Source: Nodosilinea nodulosa PCC 7104 (GTDB taxonomy: Bacteria; Cyanobacteriota; Cyanobacteriia; Phormidesmidales; Phormidesmidaceae). Taken from it: a stretch of DNA of 64,000 nt. The stretch is taken from NCBI RefSeq assembly GCF_000309385.1, contig NZ_JH976537.1, positions 2,535,866 to 2,599,865 on the forward strand. Reading direction: 5' to 3'. This document shows, piece after piece, positions 1-9,144 of this stretch (positions within the stretch are counted from its first letter, which is position 1; every line of letters starts with the position of its first letter). The notes beneath the pieces were generated by a model. It searched no databases and was not told where the DNA came from. It saw only the letters and a list, made by a program, of their open reading frames with translations. The position numbers and the translations under genes were made by a program.

Positions 1-137
1 CCACGCGGGTCTTCTAGTTCAGCAAAGTGTGATTCCCACTGCTGCTGAATGGAGTTAGCATCGGTAGCCGCGCTCAAGGGTGGCTTGGTCTGACCGGCTT
101 TAGCCGTCTCTTCATTGGGAGCAAAGCCTTGGCTCAT
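1..137 (-). CDS. N-terminal fragment of a protein, possibly an ISAs1-type transposase
   Basis: An open frame starts with ATG at 137 and runs off the left edge of the window. It encodes about 45 residues ending in HFAELEDPR. An acidic 'LxDPR' turn near the N-terminus is typical of the DDE_Tnp_1-associated domain of ISAs1-family transposases, so that is my best guess. The evidence is a single short motif and the rest of the gene is not visible. No terminal inverted repeat can be checked on the right side. It could equally be an unrelated hypothetical protein. Confidence 0.4.
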   Translation of the reverse strand, partial: MSQGFAPNEETAKAGQTKPPLSAATDANSIQQQWESHFAELEDPR

Positions 138-226
138 GGGGACTCGCTAAGGGTCGCAGTGATAGCATGCCCCTAGCATGTCACAGACCTATTTTTCTTG
201 CGCTTACCCTGCCACGGATGAACCCA

Positions 227-526
227 TTACTTTCCCATGAGCTGAGAAAACCTGAATTCATGAATTCTCTTTACTAATCTTTGTTGCGCATTTTCAAGAA
301 TATTGCGCGCCTCATTTAGTGCGTCCAGGAAATCATTGAAGAGAAATTTCGGTGAAAAACTAGTAGTAATATAATCTACCAAAATCTCTATTTCTATTAG
401 ATTATTGCCTCTATCCTTGTTGATTTGAGCAATCTGCTCTCCTTTGTACGAGATTTCAACAGTAATTTTTTCGTATCTTGAGTCACTAAAGCGAATAATT
501 TCGAAGCCCGAATCCATAATGACCAT
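227..526 (-). CDS. Hypothetical small protein, AT-rich
   Basis: A 99-residue protein that I do not recognise. It has a beta-rich first half (alternating hydrophobics, KITVEISYKGEQIAQI) and a helical, charged second half ending in HEFRFSQLMGK. Its codon use is clearly more AT-rich than the neighbouring glycoside hydrolase-like gene, which suggests transfer. It sits between the edge fragment and that gene and shares its orientation. The start may be the second Met, three residues in. No domain can be assigned. Confidence 0.55.
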   Translation of the reverse strand: MVIMDSGFEIIRFSDSRYEKITVEISYKGEQIAQINKDRGNNLIEIEILVDYITTSFSPKFLFNDFLDALNEARNILENAQQRLVKRIHEFRFSQLMGK

Positions 527-586
527 GGCGCTGCTTACCTCTTTGATCTAGGATTTTTTGTGGCGATCGCCCAGCGCACCTCATCT

Positions 587-2833
587 CTATGGTTCAGTTC
601 TCTCCCCGTAGGTCAGCAGCTGCTCGATCGCAGTCAGTCGGTACTGCCACGATTGCAGCCGGTAGCTGCTGTTTGCGGTATCGATCAAAATCCCCTGCTT
701 GAGGGGGGCACGCACCCTGGCCAGGCCGACTTCGACGGTTTCTAAATGCCGCCGCGACGGCTCCTGGGCCAGGGTTTCAAACTCGCGGCCCAGATCGTTC
801 ACCGCCCCGATCCAGGGAGTCAGGGTGTCGCGGTCCATCCACAGGCGATCGTTGGCCAGCAGCCAGCTCCACTCGCGCTGGAGCGCCTGATAGCGGCTCA
901 GGGCCATGGCGTAGGGCGTCGTAGGGCCGGGTTCTTCACGGCTCTGGGTCTGCCCCAGCACGGCGCTCAGTTCGGTGTTGAAATCGTTGGCGGCAAACAG
1001 GGCGTAGCCGGGGGTGGGCAGGTCGCGGCTGGCCTGCATTTGGTCGAGGGTGGCAGCATTCGACAGGTTTAGCAGCCGAATGGCCGGTATGAGCAGGGTT
1101 GAGCCAAAGGATTCATCCACCAGCCAGGGGGAGACGATCTGCTCAAAGCGGCTGGTGTCGCCCGCGTAGCTCATCAGCACAATCCAGTCGAGGTAGCCAG
1201 CCCTGGCCCAGGCGCCCCAGTCTTGCTGAATGCGCTGGAGGCGGTCGTGCTCGCCGATGGGAAACACCGCTGCCGACAGGATTAGGTCGGGGCGGTGCCG
1301 CCGCAGGGTGCTGGAGATGGTTTCCACAAACGAGGTCACCTGCTGCACCCGGAACCCGGTCCAGCGATCCCACAGCACCTGTTGCTGAATCTGCTGGTTG
1401 CGGTCCAATTCACCGCTGGGGCGCGGACTGAGGGTCATCGGATCGACCCCGCTAATGCTCTGGAACCGCCAGCGAGCAACTTCGCCGTAGCCGTAGGTGC
1501 GGTTGGCCCCAGGGTCCTGAAAGGGGTAGCGAATGTAGTCGAGCTGGAGACCGTCGACATCGTAGTCGGTGACAATTTCGGTCATCAGCCGGGTCAGGTA
1601 GCTGCGCACCTCGGGGTTGGCGGGGTCTAGAAAAGGTTTGTCTTGCCCGCGCGGAATGGGACTGCCGCTGTTGTCGTAGGCGGCCCAGTCGGGGTGGCGA
1701 GACAGCACCGGGCCGAGGTAGTCGGCGGGCTGGTTGAGCAGCCGGTTGTGGCGCTGGTTGCCCGCCGCAAACACCCACACCCAGGCGTGCAGGGTCATGC
1801 CCCGCGCGTGGGCCAGTTCAACGGCGGCGGCCAGGGGGTCCCAGCCGCGGGTGAGGGGGTTTTGCTCGGGGGCTACCTGGCTGGGGTAGATGGTGTAGCC
1901 CGCATTGACGGTTTCAAAGAACACGGTGTTGATGCCAGCGGCGGCCAGCTGATCAAACACGCGGCTGAGTCCCTGGGGCGACTTGGCCCCGACAATGGTG
2001 CCGCGATCGAGCCACACGGCGCGAATTTCTCCCTCATCCACGGGGCGATCGGTGGGGAAGTTGTCCCACAGGGCGGTGCGGACGGCCAGCCAGCGATCGC
2101 GCACCTCGCTGTGCTTGCCCGCCGCCAGCAGGCCATCCCACTCGTTCAACAGCTGCTGGGCCTCCCCCAGGGCGGGGTGCAAAACCGTTCCCTGGCCACC
2201 GCCAATATTGACCCGATCGGCGGCAGCGGTCAGCACGGGCTGGTGCTCAGGCAGCGTTAGCACCGTTGCCGCCTCGAGGGAACGGGCCATAATCAGGGCG
2301 CTTTCAAAGCGGCCAATCAGGTTTTTGAGCTCCTGCTCCATGGCCAAAAACACCACCGGGCTGGGGGGTCGCCCGGTGGGCGACAGCTCAATGACCGCCG
2401 GGGCAACCTGCTCGGCGGGGTCGCCTGTGGTGGGGCCGGAAGACTCTGCCCCATCGCCTGGGGCGGCAGGCTGAACTATCTGGGGCCGCTGGGAGGGCGG
2501 CGGCGGAGGAATGGCCGGCACATGGGTAGGCCGTCGACCGGGCCTGGTTTCGGGCATCGCGGCAGCCCCCGCTTCAGCGGCAGGTAGTGGCGGCACCTCA
2601 CTCTCCTCAAGGGCGCGGCTGTCTTCAGGGCCAATCTCTTCAGGGGCGATAGTGAAGTCCGGCCCTTCTGAATCCACCCCCCCGGTGGGGGCATCAGTGT
2701 CGGCAGGCTGCTCAAGCGCGGGGGCGTCGGACTGGGCATAGGCCGGTAGCTGGGGCATGCCCCAGCCGCCGACTAACCCTGCGATTGTCACCAGCAAAAG
2801 GCCCTTAACCGGCTGCTGTGTCCCTGGCTGCAT
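587..2833 (-). CDS. Glycoside hydrolase-like family 10 (DUF187/GHL10) exported protein
   Basis: About 748 residues. The N-terminus has a hydrophobic stretch (LLLVTIAGLVGGW) ending in AYAQS, consistent with a signal peptide. A Pro/Glu-rich low-complexity linker (about 40-165) follows, then a TIM-barrel region opening with IRAVWLDRGTIVGA and containing DVDGLQLDYIRYPF, the hallmark of GHL10/DUF187. This family is related to glycoside hydrolases, probably acting on cell-wall or exopolysaccharide glycans; the substrate is unknown. The open frame extends to a GTG at 2854, but the ATG at 2833 (or GTG at 2836) lies downstream of an AGGAGG sequence and fits better as the start. The gene stands alone. 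Confidence 0.85.
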   Translation of the reverse strand: MQPGTQQPVKGLLLVTIAGLVGGWGMPQLPAYAQSDAPALEQPADTDAPTGGVDSEGPDFTIAPEEIGPEDSRALEESEVPPLPAAEAGAAAMPETRPGRRPTHVPAIPPPPPSQRPQIVQPAAPGDGAESSGPTTGDPAEQVAPAVIELSPTGRPPSPVVFLAMEQELKNLIGRFESALIMARSLEAATVLTLPEHQPVLTAAADRVNIGGGQGTVLHPALGEAQQLLNEWDGLLAAGKHSEVRDRWLAVRTALWDNFPTDRPVDEGEIRAVWLDRGTIVGAKSPQGLSRVFDQLAAAGINTVFFETVNAGYTIYPSQVAPEQNPLTRGWDPLAAAVELAHARGMTLHAWVWVFAAGNQRHNRLLNQPADYLGPVLSRHPDWAAYDNSGSPIPRGQDKPFLDPANPEVRSYLTRLMTEIVTDYDVDGLQLDYIRYPFQDPGANRTYGYGEVARWRFQSISGVDPMTLSPRPSGELDRNQQIQQQVLWDRWTGFRVQQVTSFVETISSTLRRHRPDLILSAAVFPIGEHDRLQRIQQDWGAWARAGYLDWIVLMSYAGDTSRFEQIVSPWLVDESFGSTLLIPAIRLLNLSNAATLDQMQASRDLPTPGYALFAANDFNTELSAVLGQTQSREEPGPTTPYAMALSRYQALQREWSWLLANDRLWMDRDTLTPWIGAVNDLGREFETLAQEPSRRHLETVEVGLARVRAPLKQGILIDTANSSYRLQSWQYRLTAIEQLLTYGERTEP

Positions 2834-3122
2834 CACTATCTCATCCCTCCTCACACGGCGCTAATTGTGGCACAGGCCAGCTGATCTGGCGCTGAATCAG
2901 GGGGGAGGCTGGCCTCAATCTCTGACCGATATCACATCCTCCGCTGGGTTTGGGTGATGTAGTGGCTCCACACACTCTCCCTCAGTCCAGAAAATGCCCT
3001 TAGCCCCGTACCACCTCTTTAGTCAGCCCACTACGCTGACAGACTAACCATAAGGAAGCCCCTACTCCTACCCGGCTAGTGACCTAAATGGCGCCCTGCA
3101 TTTGGTGAGAAATGCTAAGGTA

Positions 3123-3137
3123 TTATACAAAGTATAA
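3123..3137. promoter_or_regulatory. Palindromic operator candidate upstream of the MazE-like antitoxin
   Basis: A perfect inverted repeat TTATAC-AAA-GTATAA lies 13 bases before the chosen antitoxin start. MazE/AbrB-fold antitoxins usually repress their own operon through such palindromes, so this is a plausible autoregulatory site overlapping the promoter or leader. Confidence 0.45.
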
Positions 3138-3150
3138 CTTGGCCATCGGT

Positions 3151-3402
3151 ATGGATATTCAACTGAAAAAGTGGGGTAACAGCTTGGGACTACGCATTCC
3201 CCATCGGTTGGCGGAGAGTTTTGGCTTGGATGAAACCTCTACGGTAGAGATACTGGAGGCCGATGGGGCGCTGTTGATTCGAAAAAAGATGGTAGCGGTC
3301 TCTTTAGAGGAGCTTTTAGCCAGTATTCCTGAAGATTTTCGTTATTCCACCGATGGGGATGACTTTACAACTAGTGGGCCACAAGGGCAGGAATTGCTCT
3401 AG
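3151..3402 (+). CDS. MazE-like (AbrB/SpoVT fold) antitoxin
   Basis: An 83-residue protein starting MDIQLKKWGNSLGLRIP, the classic swapped-hairpin AbrB/MazE DNA-binding signature (about residues 1-45). An acidic C-terminal tail (about 55-83) probably wraps the toxin. The frame is open back to an ATG at 3112, but the family always begins at the MDIQ-type start and the palindrome at 3123 would then lie upstream, so I use 3151. Fifteen bases separate it from the toxin gene, indicating a two-gene operon. Confidence 0.88.
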   Translation: MDIQLKKWGNSLGLRIPHRLAESFGLDETSTVEILEADGALLIRKKMVAVSLEELLASIPEDFRYSTDGDDFTTSGPQGQELL

Positions 3403-3417
3403 GAAAGGGGATCTGGA

Positions 3418-3759
3418 ATGCAGCTTCGTCGGGGTGAAGTGATTCGTGTCAATTTGAACCCCATCCAGGGGAGAGAGCAAATGGGCGAAGCGCGCCCCTG
3501 TTTGGTGTTGAGTCAGACAGCCTTTAATGCGGCTAGGAATGGCCTGGTGATTGTCTCGCCCATTACCAGCGTGGTTAAACCTGAAATAAAGACGCTGATT
3601 CCAATTCCGGAGGGGTTTCGGGTCAGAGGGTCGGTCATTGCTGAACAGGTTCGCACGCTGGATCTGAACCACCGCTGGTGGCGCAGTACTGAGGAATGTT
3701 TGCCATCTGCCGTGGTGGATCAGGTGGTGGCAACGCTGCATTTGCTCATTGGGGCCTAG
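3418..3759 (+). CDS. MazF/PemK-family endoribonuclease toxin
   Basis: 113 residues of normal family length. It begins with RRGEVIRVNLNPIQGREQMGEARPCLVLS, matching the MazF beta-barrel (GxI/VxxVxxxPxxGxExxxxRPxLVLS). Family members cleave single-stranded RNA at short motifs and are neutralised by the antitoxin encoded just upstream. The conserved Arg-Pro and the downstream VSPITS strand are present, so the toxin looks intact. It is co-transcribed with the MazE-like gene. Confidence 0.9.
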   Translation: MQLRRGEVIRVNLNPIQGREQMGEARPCLVLSQTAFNAARNGLVIVSPITSVVKPEIKTLIPIPEGFRVRGSVIAEQVRTLDLNHRWWRSTEECLPSAVVDQVVATLHLLIGA

Positions 3760-3965
3760 GCCACAGATTAAGCTGTACCCTGCCATTGTTCGGTGGGCAG
3801 CCTGGCTCGTTGAACCGCAACTGGCCAATGGAAATCGGCACATTGGCAGGCAAGTTGAGCTAGCCCTGGGCTGGGCTTTGAGCTGCTGTAGGTGTTCGGG
3901 CAGGGCGCTGCTGCTTGAAAATTCATAGCGTCAGTTGTTGATGGGCGGTGCCGCCAAAATAGCCG

Positions 3966-5201
3966 CTACTGGCTCACGACTACCGGCAACCGCACCGTAA
4001 ACGTCGTGCCCTGATCTACCCGGCTGGTAACCTTGATGGTGCCCTGCTGGAGCTGCACAAACTGCTTCACAATGCTCAGCCCCAGGCCCGTTCCCGGAAT
4101 ATTGCTGACGTTTTGGCCCCGATGAAACGGCTCGAACAGCAGCTTGCGATCGCCGGTCGGAATGCCAATACCCTCGTCTTGCACCTTGATAATGACCTGG
4201 CCGCGCTGCTTGGTGAGCCTGAGCCAGATCGGGTTTTGGTCTGGGGTGTAGCGAATGGCGTTGGACAGCAGGTTGCTGAGGATCGATCGCAGCAGTCGCT
4301 CATCCAGGCAGGCCAGCACCTGGCGACTGCGGCACGCCAGCTGAATCGGCACGGGTCGCCGGTAGTCGCCCTCGGCCAGCAGGTCCTGGCAAAAGGTGAC
4401 CAGATCGAGGGGGCGCGGGTTCACCGCCAGCACCTTGGCCTCGATTTTGCCGATCACCAGAATGTCGTCGATCATCTGGGTCATGCGCTCGACGTTGGCG
4501 TTGATGGTGAGCAGGTAGTCGGTTTTTTCGTCGGGGCGCAGCTGGGTGTCGTAGCGGTTCAGCGAGGACACCGTCAGGGCGATATTGTTGAGCGGGTTGC
4601 GAAACTCGTGGCAGACCATGGAGACAAAGCGCGATCGCATGTCGCTCAGCTGCCGCAGCTGTTGATTTGCCGCCTGAAGCTCGGCAGTGCGCTCCTGCAC
4701 CTTTTGCTCTAGCTCCTCGTTGGCCCGCTGCAAAATCTCCTCCGCCCACCGCCGCTGGGTAATGTCGCGGAAGGTCACCACCGTGCCAATCAGCTGCCCG
4801 TCCTCATCGCGCATGGGCGTGCTGATATACTCCACCGGAAAGCTGGTGCCGTCTTTGCGCCAAAACACCTCGTTGGTAATGTGCTTGATGCCGCCGTCTT
4901 GAAAGGCCGCGTAGATGGGGCAGTCCTCGCGCTGGTAGGGGCTGCCGTCGGCGAGGGAGTGGTGCAGCACCGCGTGCATCGACTGGCCGATCAGCTCCTC
5001 CATCGACCAGCCGATCATGGCAGCGGCGGCGGGGTTGACAAAGGTGACATGGCCGTCGAGATCCAGCCCGTAAATGCCCTCCCCCACCGCATTGAGAATC
5101 AGCTGGTGCTGACGGCGCAGGTGCTCTAGCTCCTGCCCCAGAGGCTCTTCGGCAGCGCTGGGGGAGGCATCTCGCTGGGGCAGCCAGTAGGTTTGGGCCA
5201 T
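3966..5201 (-). CDS. PAS-domain sensor histidine kinase
   Basis: 411 residues with no membrane segment, so probably cytosolic. It has one PAS domain with its PAC extension (about 30-150), a coiled-coil linker (150-190), a HisKA H-box with phospho-acceptor His198 in VCHEFRNPLNN, and a HATPase_c domain (about 285-408) with N, G1 and G2 boxes (NAIRYTP, DEGIGIP, GTGLGLS). It is divergent from the REC-AraC regulator at 5608, about 400 bases away, which is a plausible partner. The signal sensed is unknown. Confidence 0.9.
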   Translation of the reverse strand: MAQTYWLPQRDASPSAAEEPLGQELEHLRRQHQLILNAVGEGIYGLDLDGHVTFVNPAAAAMIGWSMEELIGQSMHAVLHHSLADGSPYQREDCPIYAAFQDGGIKHITNEVFWRKDGTSFPVEYISTPMRDEDGQLIGTVVTFRDITQRRWAEEILQRANEELEQKVQERTAELQAANQQLRQLSDMRSRFVSMVCHEFRNPLNNIALTVSSLNRYDTQLRPDEKTDYLLTINANVERMTQMIDDILVIGKIEAKVLAVNPRPLDLVTFCQDLLAEGDYRRPVPIQLACRSRQVLACLDERLLRSILSNLLSNAIRYTPDQNPIWLRLTKQRGQVIIKVQDEGIGIPTGDRKLLFEPFHRGQNVSNIPGTGLGLSIVKQFVQLQQGTIKVTSRVDQGTTFTVRLPVVVSQ

Positions 5202-5467
5202 TGGGGCAGAGATAACGGCAGGTGGAGAAATTTAAGGTTGCAGCTCGGCCAACTTGGGCTAGAAGCAGAGGGTTGACCCCGGCCCCAGTTGGCACGGAAT
5301 GTATTTCTGTATACAACAACCCGTCTTCTTACAGTTTACTAAGAACTATAGGGCAACGAATCACACTCAAATAGTAAGCGTTTATGGACGCCTTTTTTAG
5401 GTTGCTCTAGCTGAGGGATAGCCTCCAGATTGCAGCCGGTCTTGGGCCAGCATAACGGCGTTGGGCA

Positions 5468-5484
5468 ATAGCTGTAACAGCTAT
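5468..5484. promoter_or_regulatory. Perfect 17-bp palindrome in the kinase/regulator intergenic region
   Basis: ATAGCTGT-A-ACAGCTAT is a perfect palindrome with a one-base centre, 124 bases upstream of the REC-AraC gene. It lies in the 406-base divergent region 5202-5607, where nothing else structured was found. It may be an operator for the regulator or for a global factor. No half-site repeat was seen near the cyn genes. Confidence 0.35.
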
Positions 5485-5607
5485 AGATTGGCGCTATCGA
5501 TCGACATTTGATCAACTTTTCTCAGCCGGGTCTAATTCCAAAGCTGAGCCATAAGACGGTGGGACGCAAGCAAATAATTTAGCACAGCAGTAGGTGCTGC
5601 CCCTGGG

Positions 5608-6417
5608 ATGAAAACCATTTTAATCATTGAGGACGAGGCCCAAACCCGCAACCTTTTTCTAAAGTGTTTGGAGTTTGAAGGCTTTCGCGCCGTAGGGGCC
5701 AGCAACGGCACTGCGGGGGTCAGTCTGGCCCAGCAGCACAGCCCCGATCTGGTGGTCTGCGACATCATGATGCCCGATATGGACGGTTACTCGGTGCTCT
5801 CTACCCTGCGCAAATCGCACCGAACAGCGCTAATTCCCCTGATTTTTCTCACCGCCAAGGTGACCATGGCCGACCTGCGCCGGGGCATGGACCTGGGGGC
5901 CGACGACTACCTGACCAAGCCCTGCACCGTAGAGCAGTTTTTGGCCGCCATCGACGGTCGCCTCAAGCGCCAGGAGCAGCTTTCGCAGATCTACGGCACG
6001 GGCGATCGCGATCGGGAGACGCGATCGCGCCCCGGTCCCCTTCCCCAAGCGAACCCGGCCCCAGCGCCCAGCATTTTTCCGGTCTGCCCCAGGCTAGCCA
6101 GCGTGTTTCGCTATATTGAAGCCCACTACCGCCAGCCCATCAGCCTCAGCGACGTGGCCCAGGAAGCCGGATACTCGCCCGCCTACCTCACCAATCTGGT
6201 GCAGGAACTCACCGGGCGCACCATCAAACAGTGGATTATCGAGCGGCGCATGGCCCAGGCCAGAACCCTGCTGGCCACCACCACCCAGTCGGTGCGCCAC
6301 ATTGCCGAAACCTCAGGCTATAGCGATGCGGGCTATTTCACCCGCCAGTTTCGCCAGTTTCACAACCTTTCTCCCCAGGACTGGCGGCGACAATCTGTAG
6401 CAAAAACAACAGATTAG
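5608..6417 (+). CDS. Response regulator with AraC-type DNA-binding output domain
   Basis: 269 residues. The receiver domain (1-120) has the acidic pair in IIEDE, phospho-acceptor Asp52 in VVCDIMMPDMDG and the conserved Lys in YLTKP. A Pro-rich linker (about 130-155) precedes a double helix-turn-helix AraC domain (about 160-262; VAQEAGYSPAYLTNLVQE and IAETSGYSDAGYFTRQFRQF). The start is the ATG giving MKTILIIEDE. It lies directly upstream of the cyanate operon in the same orientation and opposite a PAS kinase, so it could control cyn expression. That is inference from position only. Confidence 0.92.
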   Translation: MKTILIIEDEAQTRNLFLKCLEFEGFRAVGASNGTAGVSLAQQHSPDLVVCDIMMPDMDGYSVLSTLRKSHRTALIPLIFLTAKVTMADLRRGMDLGADDYLTKPCTVEQFLAAIDGRLKRQEQLSQIYGTGDRDRETRSRPGPLPQANPAPAPSIFPVCPRLASVFRYIEAHYRQPISLSDVAQEAGYSPAYLTNLVQELTGRTIKQWIIERRMAQARTLLATTTQSVRHIAETSGYSDAGYFTRQFRQFHNLSPQDWRRQSVAKTTD

Positions 6418-6574
6418 CCCCTATTTTGAGCACCAAAACTAACTTGCTAAAGAAAATCCTACTAGGTTCAAAAATTGATCCAATGTGGTTCTAAAGAGAG
6501 CCTGCTATGGTCCTAAATAACTAACTTGTTTGATCGCAAACAAAGCAGTTTTGTCGCATTCAGGCTGGCGGTTT

Positions 6575-8209
6575 ATGGTCATAGCAACAGCAGCAAAGTC
6601 ACTCAGTGACTGGGGTAATTTATCGAGTCATCGTTCAGCGGCGGCGCTGTTGGGGCAGCCCTGTCAAACCTGCGGCGTCGTGCATTTTTCCCGCGACCAC
6701 TCGCAGTTTTTAGAAACCATGCCCCAGGACCCCGTAGACATGGTGGACGACCTGGTCAAGATGGGGCTCTACAACGGCAGTCAGCTTCGGGCGGCCAATT
6801 CGGTCAACGCCTACGAGCTGAGAAAGGCGCTGTTTCTCAAAAATGTAGGCCGCAACGACCCCAGCCGCGAGCGGCTGATTTTGGCCCTGTGCAAGCAGGC
6901 CGGGGGGCTAGAAAATGCCTTTGCTGCTGCCTTCGGCCCCCAGGCCGGGCTGTTCTTTGCCGACTCGGTGCGCAACAGCGGGGCCACCCGGCGAGAGTTT
7001 TTGCGCAACATGGCTGTGGGGGCGGCCCTGGTCAGCCTGGCGAGCTGCGCCAGCGGTCCCGCCACCGACGCCGAGGCCGAGGCTCCGGTGGAAACCGGCG
7101 ATCTGGAGAAAACCGATATCCAGGTGGGCTTTATTCCCATTACCTGCGCCACGCCCATCATCATGTCGGAGCCCCTGGGCTTTTACAAGAAGTACGGCTT
7201 CAACGCCAAGGTGGTGAAAATGCCCAGCTGGGGTGCGGTGCGTGACTCTGCGATCGCGGGCGAACTCGACGCCTACCACATGCTGGCCCCCATGCCCATC
7301 GCCATGACCCTGGGCCTGGGTTCGGCGGCCTTTGGGGTCAAGCTGGCCAGCATTGAAAATATCAACGGCCAGGCGATTACCGTCGCCGAGCGCCACAAGG
7401 GCCAGGTCAACGGTCCCGAAGACTTCAAAGGCTTTGTAATTGGGGTGCCCTTCCCCTACTCGATGCACAACCTGCTGCTGCGCTACTACCTGGCCTCGGG
7501 GGGCCTCGACCCCGACGTGGACGTGCAGATTCGCCCGGTGCCCCCGCCGGACAGCATTGCCCAGCTAATTGCGGGCGACATCGACGCCATGCTGATGCCC
7601 GACCCCTTTAACCAGCGGGCCGTATACGAAGGGGCAGGCTATATCCACATGCTGACCAAAGAGCTGTGGGATGGCCATCCCTGCTGCGCCTTTGCCGCCA
7701 GCGACCAGTGGATTGGCGAAAACCCCAACACCTTCCGCGCCCTCAACAAAGCCATTATTGAGGCGGCCGCCTACGCCCAGGAGCCCACCAACCGCCCCGA
7801 AATTGCGGCGGCCATCTCCGATCGCGCCTTCCTCAACCAGCCCACGGAAGTCGTTGAGGCGGTGCTCACCGGCAAGTTCGACGACGGCAACGGCAACAGC
7901 CTCGACGTGCCCGATCGCATCGGCTTTGACCCCTACCCCTGGCAGAGCTTCGCCAAGTGGATCTCCTCACAGCTGGTGCGCTGGGACTTGCAGGGCGACG
8001 GCAAAGCCGCCCAGGAGATTACCGATGACACCTACGCCAGCGTCGGCAAAGACGTGTTTTTGACCGACCTGGCCCGCGACCTGGCCAAGGAGCTGGGCCA
8101 AAACCCGCCCACCGAAACCAACCGGGAAGAAAAACTGGCCTTTGACACCTTTGACCCCAACGCCCCCAGCGCCTACGTCAAAGCGCAGATCGACAAGTTT
8201 GGCGTGTAG
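6575..8209 (+). CDS. cynA: CynA-like cyanate/nitrate ABC transporter substrate-binding lipoprotein with N-terminal extension
   Basis: 544 residues from the ATG at 6575; the frame is open back to a TTG at 6530. The C-terminal ~380 residues are a NrtA/CmpA/CynA-type periplasmic binding protein (VGFIPITCATPIIMSE, PSWGAVRDSAIAGELD, LMPDPFNQRAVYEG). A twin-arginine lipoprotein signal (RREFLRN, then LASC with Cys158) sits internally, after about 138 extra residues. That extension has a CQTC pair (30-33) and a helical DPVDMVDDLVKMG segment. Position ahead of permease, ATPase and cyanase genes supports cyanate as substrate. Nitrate or nitrite is possible but less likely. Confidence 0.85.
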   Translation: MVIATAAKSLSDWGNLSSHRSAAALLGQPCQTCGVVHFSRDHSQFLETMPQDPVDMVDDLVKMGLYNGSQLRAANSVNAYELRKALFLKNVGRNDPSRERLILALCKQAGGLENAFAAAFGPQAGLFFADSVRNSGATRREFLRNMAVGAALVSLASCASGPATDAEAEAPVETGDLEKTDIQVGFIPITCATPIIMSEPLGFYKKYGFNAKVVKMPSWGAVRDSAIAGELDAYHMLAPMPIAMTLGLGSAAFGVKLASIENINGQAITVAERHKGQVNGPEDFKGFVIGVPFPYSMHNLLLRYYLASGGLDPDVDVQIRPVPPPDSIAQLIAGDIDAMLMPDPFNQRAVYEGAGYIHMLTKELWDGHPCCAFAASDQWIGENPNTFRALNKAIIEAAAYAQEPTNRPEIAAAISDRAFLNQPTEVVEAVLTGKFDDGNGNSLDVPDRIGFDPYPWQSFAKWISSQLVRWDLQGDGKAAQEITDDTYASVGKDVFLTDLARDLAKELGQNPPTETNREEKLAFDTFDPNAPSAYVKAQIDKFGV

Positions 8210-8304
8210 GCAGAGGGCGATCGTTCCCTGGTATCTGGCCTGAGCCAGGGGCCAAGCCAGGGGAACCTGCACCGCTGCGGACGCATTAAAAGGAGGTATT
8301 CACT

Positions 8305-9144
8305 ATGGCGGTAACCAACGCCACACCGGGTTTAGTAACCAACGAGAGGCAGGAGTCTCTGCTACAAAACGAGAACGTGCAGGCCTTTGGGCTATTCATG
8401 CTCTCCCTGGGGCTGTTTCTGCTGTTTTGGGAGGTGGGGGCCAGGGCGGGCTGGTTTGTGAAGGGCGTGCCCACCGCCAGCGAAACCCTGAAGGAGTTTT
8501 GGTGGTGGGTCACCAACCCTTTTTACAACAACGGCCCTAACGATCTGGGCATCGGCTGGAACCTGTTGATCAGCCTGCGCCGGGTGGCGATCGGCTACAT
8601 TCTGGCCTCGCTGGTGGCGGTGCCCCTGGGCATTTTGATCGGCATTTCGCCGGTCGCCTACAAGGCCTTTAACCCCTACGTGCAGCTGCTCAAGCCGGTG
8701 TCGCCGCTGGCCTGGCTGCCCCTGGGCCTGTACCTGCTGCGCGACTCTGAAAAGACCGGGGTGTTCATCATCTTTATCTCCAGCATTTGGCCGACGCTGA
8801 TCAACACCGCTTTTGGGGTGGCCAGCGTGGATAAAGACTACCTGGATGTGGCCAATACCCTGGGGGCCTCCCGCCTGCGCACCATCGTCAAGGTGATTAT
8901 TCCGGCGGCGCTGCCCAACATTGTCTCGGGGCTGCGGATCAGCATGGGCATTGCCTGGCTGGTGATCGTGGCGGCGGAAATGCTGCTGGGCACGGGCCTG
9001 GGTTATTTCATCTGGAACGAGTGGAACAATCTGTCGATCGCCAATATTTTGGTGGCCATTTTCATCATTGGCCTGGTGGGGCTGCTGCTGGATAGCCTGT
9101 TTGCGGCCCTGGAGAAGTTTGTTGCCTTTGGTCGAAACTCATGA
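8305..9144 (+). CDS. cynB: Cyanate ABC transporter permease (NrtB/CynB family)
   Basis: 279 residues with about six hydrophobic segments and the BPD_transp_1 EAA loop ([30 protein letters not shown]). It is closest in type to NrtB/CmpB permeases. A strong ribosome-binding site AAGGAGG lies eight bases before the ATG and fixes the start. Its stop overlaps the start of the ATPase gene (ATGA), indicating translational coupling. It would form the membrane channel for the substrate delivered by CynA. Confidence 0.88.
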   Translation: MAVTNATPGLVTNERQESLLQNENVQAFGLFMLSLGLFLLFWEVGARAGWFVKGVPTASETLKEFWWWVTNPFYNNGPNDLGIGWNLLISLRRVAIGYILASLVAVPLGILIGISPVAYKAFNPYVQLLKPVSPLAWLPLGLYLLRDSEKTGVFIIFISSIWPTLINTAFGVASVDKDYLDVANTLGASRLRTIVKVIIPAALPNIVSGLRISMGIAWLVIVAAEMLLGTGLGYFIWNEWNNLSIANILVAIFIIGLVGLLLDSLFAALEKFVAFGRNS

